From Microbacteriaceae bacterium UBA4731 (GTDB taxonomy: Bacteria; Actinomycetota; Actinomycetes; Actinomycetales; Microbacteriaceae): a stretch of 6,220 nucleotides of DNA. Positions 5,551 to 6,220 of the stretch are shown piece by piece (within the stretch, counting starts at the first letter, position 1; every line of letters starts with the position of its first letter). The position numbers were made by a program, and so were the translations under genes. The notes below the pieces were generated by a model that saw only the letters and a program-made list of their open reading frames with translations, was not told the DNA's origin and made no database searches. The stretch covers positions 1,227 to 7,446 of the forward strand of contig DHJB01000025.1 in the NCBI GenBank assembly GCA_002404115.1, given 5' to 3'.

Positions 5551-6220
5551 GGGTTCCGCTCTCCACCTACCGGCTCCAGATCACGGCATCATTTGGTCTG
5601 GACGCCGCGGCCGGCGTCGTCGACTACGTCACCCTGCTCGGCGCCGACTGGCTCCACCTGTCCCCGTTGCTCACGGCGGAGGAGGGCTCCGACCACGGGT
5701 ACGACGTCGTCGACCACTCGATGGTCGACCCGGTTCGCGGCGGCGCCGACGGGCTCGCTCGTCTGGCGGCCGAGGCGCGGGCGGCGGGGCGCGGCATCCT
5801 CGTTGACATCGTGCCCAACCACATGGGGGTGGAGACCCCGGCCAGGAACGCCTGGTGGTGGGACCTGCTTCGTCACGGCCGGGCCTCCCGTTACGCGGAG
5901 GCGTTCGACGTGGACTGGAGCTTCGGCGGCGGGAAGATCCGGCTTCCGTTGCTCGGTGACGGCGACACCGATCTGGACCAGCTCTTGCTGGTCGACGGCG
6001 AGCTGCGCTACTACGACAACCGGTTCCCCCTCGCTCCGGGCAGCGCGACCGACGGCGCCGATGCGGCGACCGTCCATGCGCGGCAGCACTACGAACTAGT
6101 GAACTGGCGGCGCGCGGACGCCGACCTCAACTACCGGCGCTTCTTCGCGGTCAACAGCCTGGCCGGGCTGCGCGTCGAGGTGCCGTGGGTGTTCGCCGAA
6201 TCCCACGAGGAGATCCTCCG
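5547..6220 (+). CDS. treY: Maltooligosyl trehalose synthase TreY (3' truncated by window edge)
   Basis: TreY is a GH13-family isomerase that turns the reducing-end alpha-1,4 bond of a maltooligosaccharide into an alpha,alpha-1,1 bond; TreZ then releases trehalose. The window shows 224 codons of what is usually a protein of 700-800 aa. Family motifs are clear: an N-terminal [30 protein letters not shown] (its end at residues 49-54), GH13 region [11 protein letters not shown] (from Asp87), a [22 protein letters not shown] stretch, QHYELVNWR, and [17 protein letters not shown] (195-211). The GTG start overlaps the glgX TGA (GTGA) and has no strong ribosome binding site nearby, so translation is probably coupled to glgX. 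The frame remains open to the last base. The catalytic nucleophile and acid regions lie beyond the window. treZ is expected downstream, as in other actinobacterial treX-treY-treZ clusters. Confidence 0.95.
   Translation, partial: MRVPLSTYRLQITASFGLDAAAGVVDYVTLLGADWLHLSPLLTAEEGSDHGYDVVDHSMVDPVRGGADGLARLAAEARAAGRGILVDIVPNHMGVETPARNAWWWDLLRHGRASRYAEAFDVDWSFGGGKIRLPLLGDGDTDLDQLLLVDGELRYYDNRFPLAPGSATDGADAATVHARQHYELVNWRRADADLNYRRFFAVNSLAGLRVEVPWVFAESHEEIL

Noticed and set aside
5589..6099. Overlapping plus (5593-6099) and minus (5589-6089) frames at the right end
   Set aside because: Both lie over treY, whose GTG-started frame is open to the window edge and matches TreY motifs. The shadows are Arg/Ser/Thr- or Val/Arg-rich without recognisable domains.
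1..6220. CRISPR array, tRNA/rRNA gene, transposase or prophage signal
   Set aside because: No spaced identical repeats, no cloverleaf-type sequence, no rRNA-like stretch and no transposase or integrase motif were seen in either strand; nearly all the DNA is explained by metabolic genes.

Overview
The window is high-GC DNA (roughly two thirds G+C by eye) with strong G/C preference at third codon positions. GTG and TTG starts, stop/start overlaps and a glycogen-debranching/trehalose gene pair all point to an actinobacterium. The GlgX and TreY sequences look like those of Microbacteriaceae or related Micrococcales. That family placement is inferred from sequence feel, not from a search.

Layout, left to right. 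Positions 2-94 may hold the last codons of an unidentified plus-strand gene that ends tail-to-tail against surE. On the minus strand, a PfkB-family sugar kinase (1847-867) and a SurE 5'-nucleotidase (870-91) overlap by 4 bases and form a two-gene operon. The kinase keeps the catalytic Asp but has lost several residues of the phosphofructokinase/tagatose-kinase substrate pocket. A 138-bp divergent intergenic region (1848-1985) separates it from a plus-strand luciferase-like flavin monooxygenase (1986-3035). This region holds two 12-bp inverted repeats of the same 5-2-5 design, one near each predicted promoter. The kinase may be translated from a leaderless transcript.

The monooxygenase gene ends inside a very long hairpin (3025-3089). 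One arm encodes nearly all of the last three codons and the stop. A gene-free stretch follows, with 11-bp-spaced purine-rich repeats and C tracts. Next come glgX/treX (TTG start at 3256, 764 aa, with a Pro/Ala/Lys/Arg-rich C-terminal tail) and the start of treY, joined by a GTGA overlap. The treY coding sequence runs off the right edge after 224 codons.

Together GlgX and TreY are the first two steps of the TreX-TreY-TreZ route from glycogen to trehalose; treZ would be expected just beyond the window. I see no wholly new multi-gene system. The least explained parts are the long hairpin at the monooxygenase stop codon, the altered PfkB kinase paired with SurE, and the paired operators in the divergent promoter.
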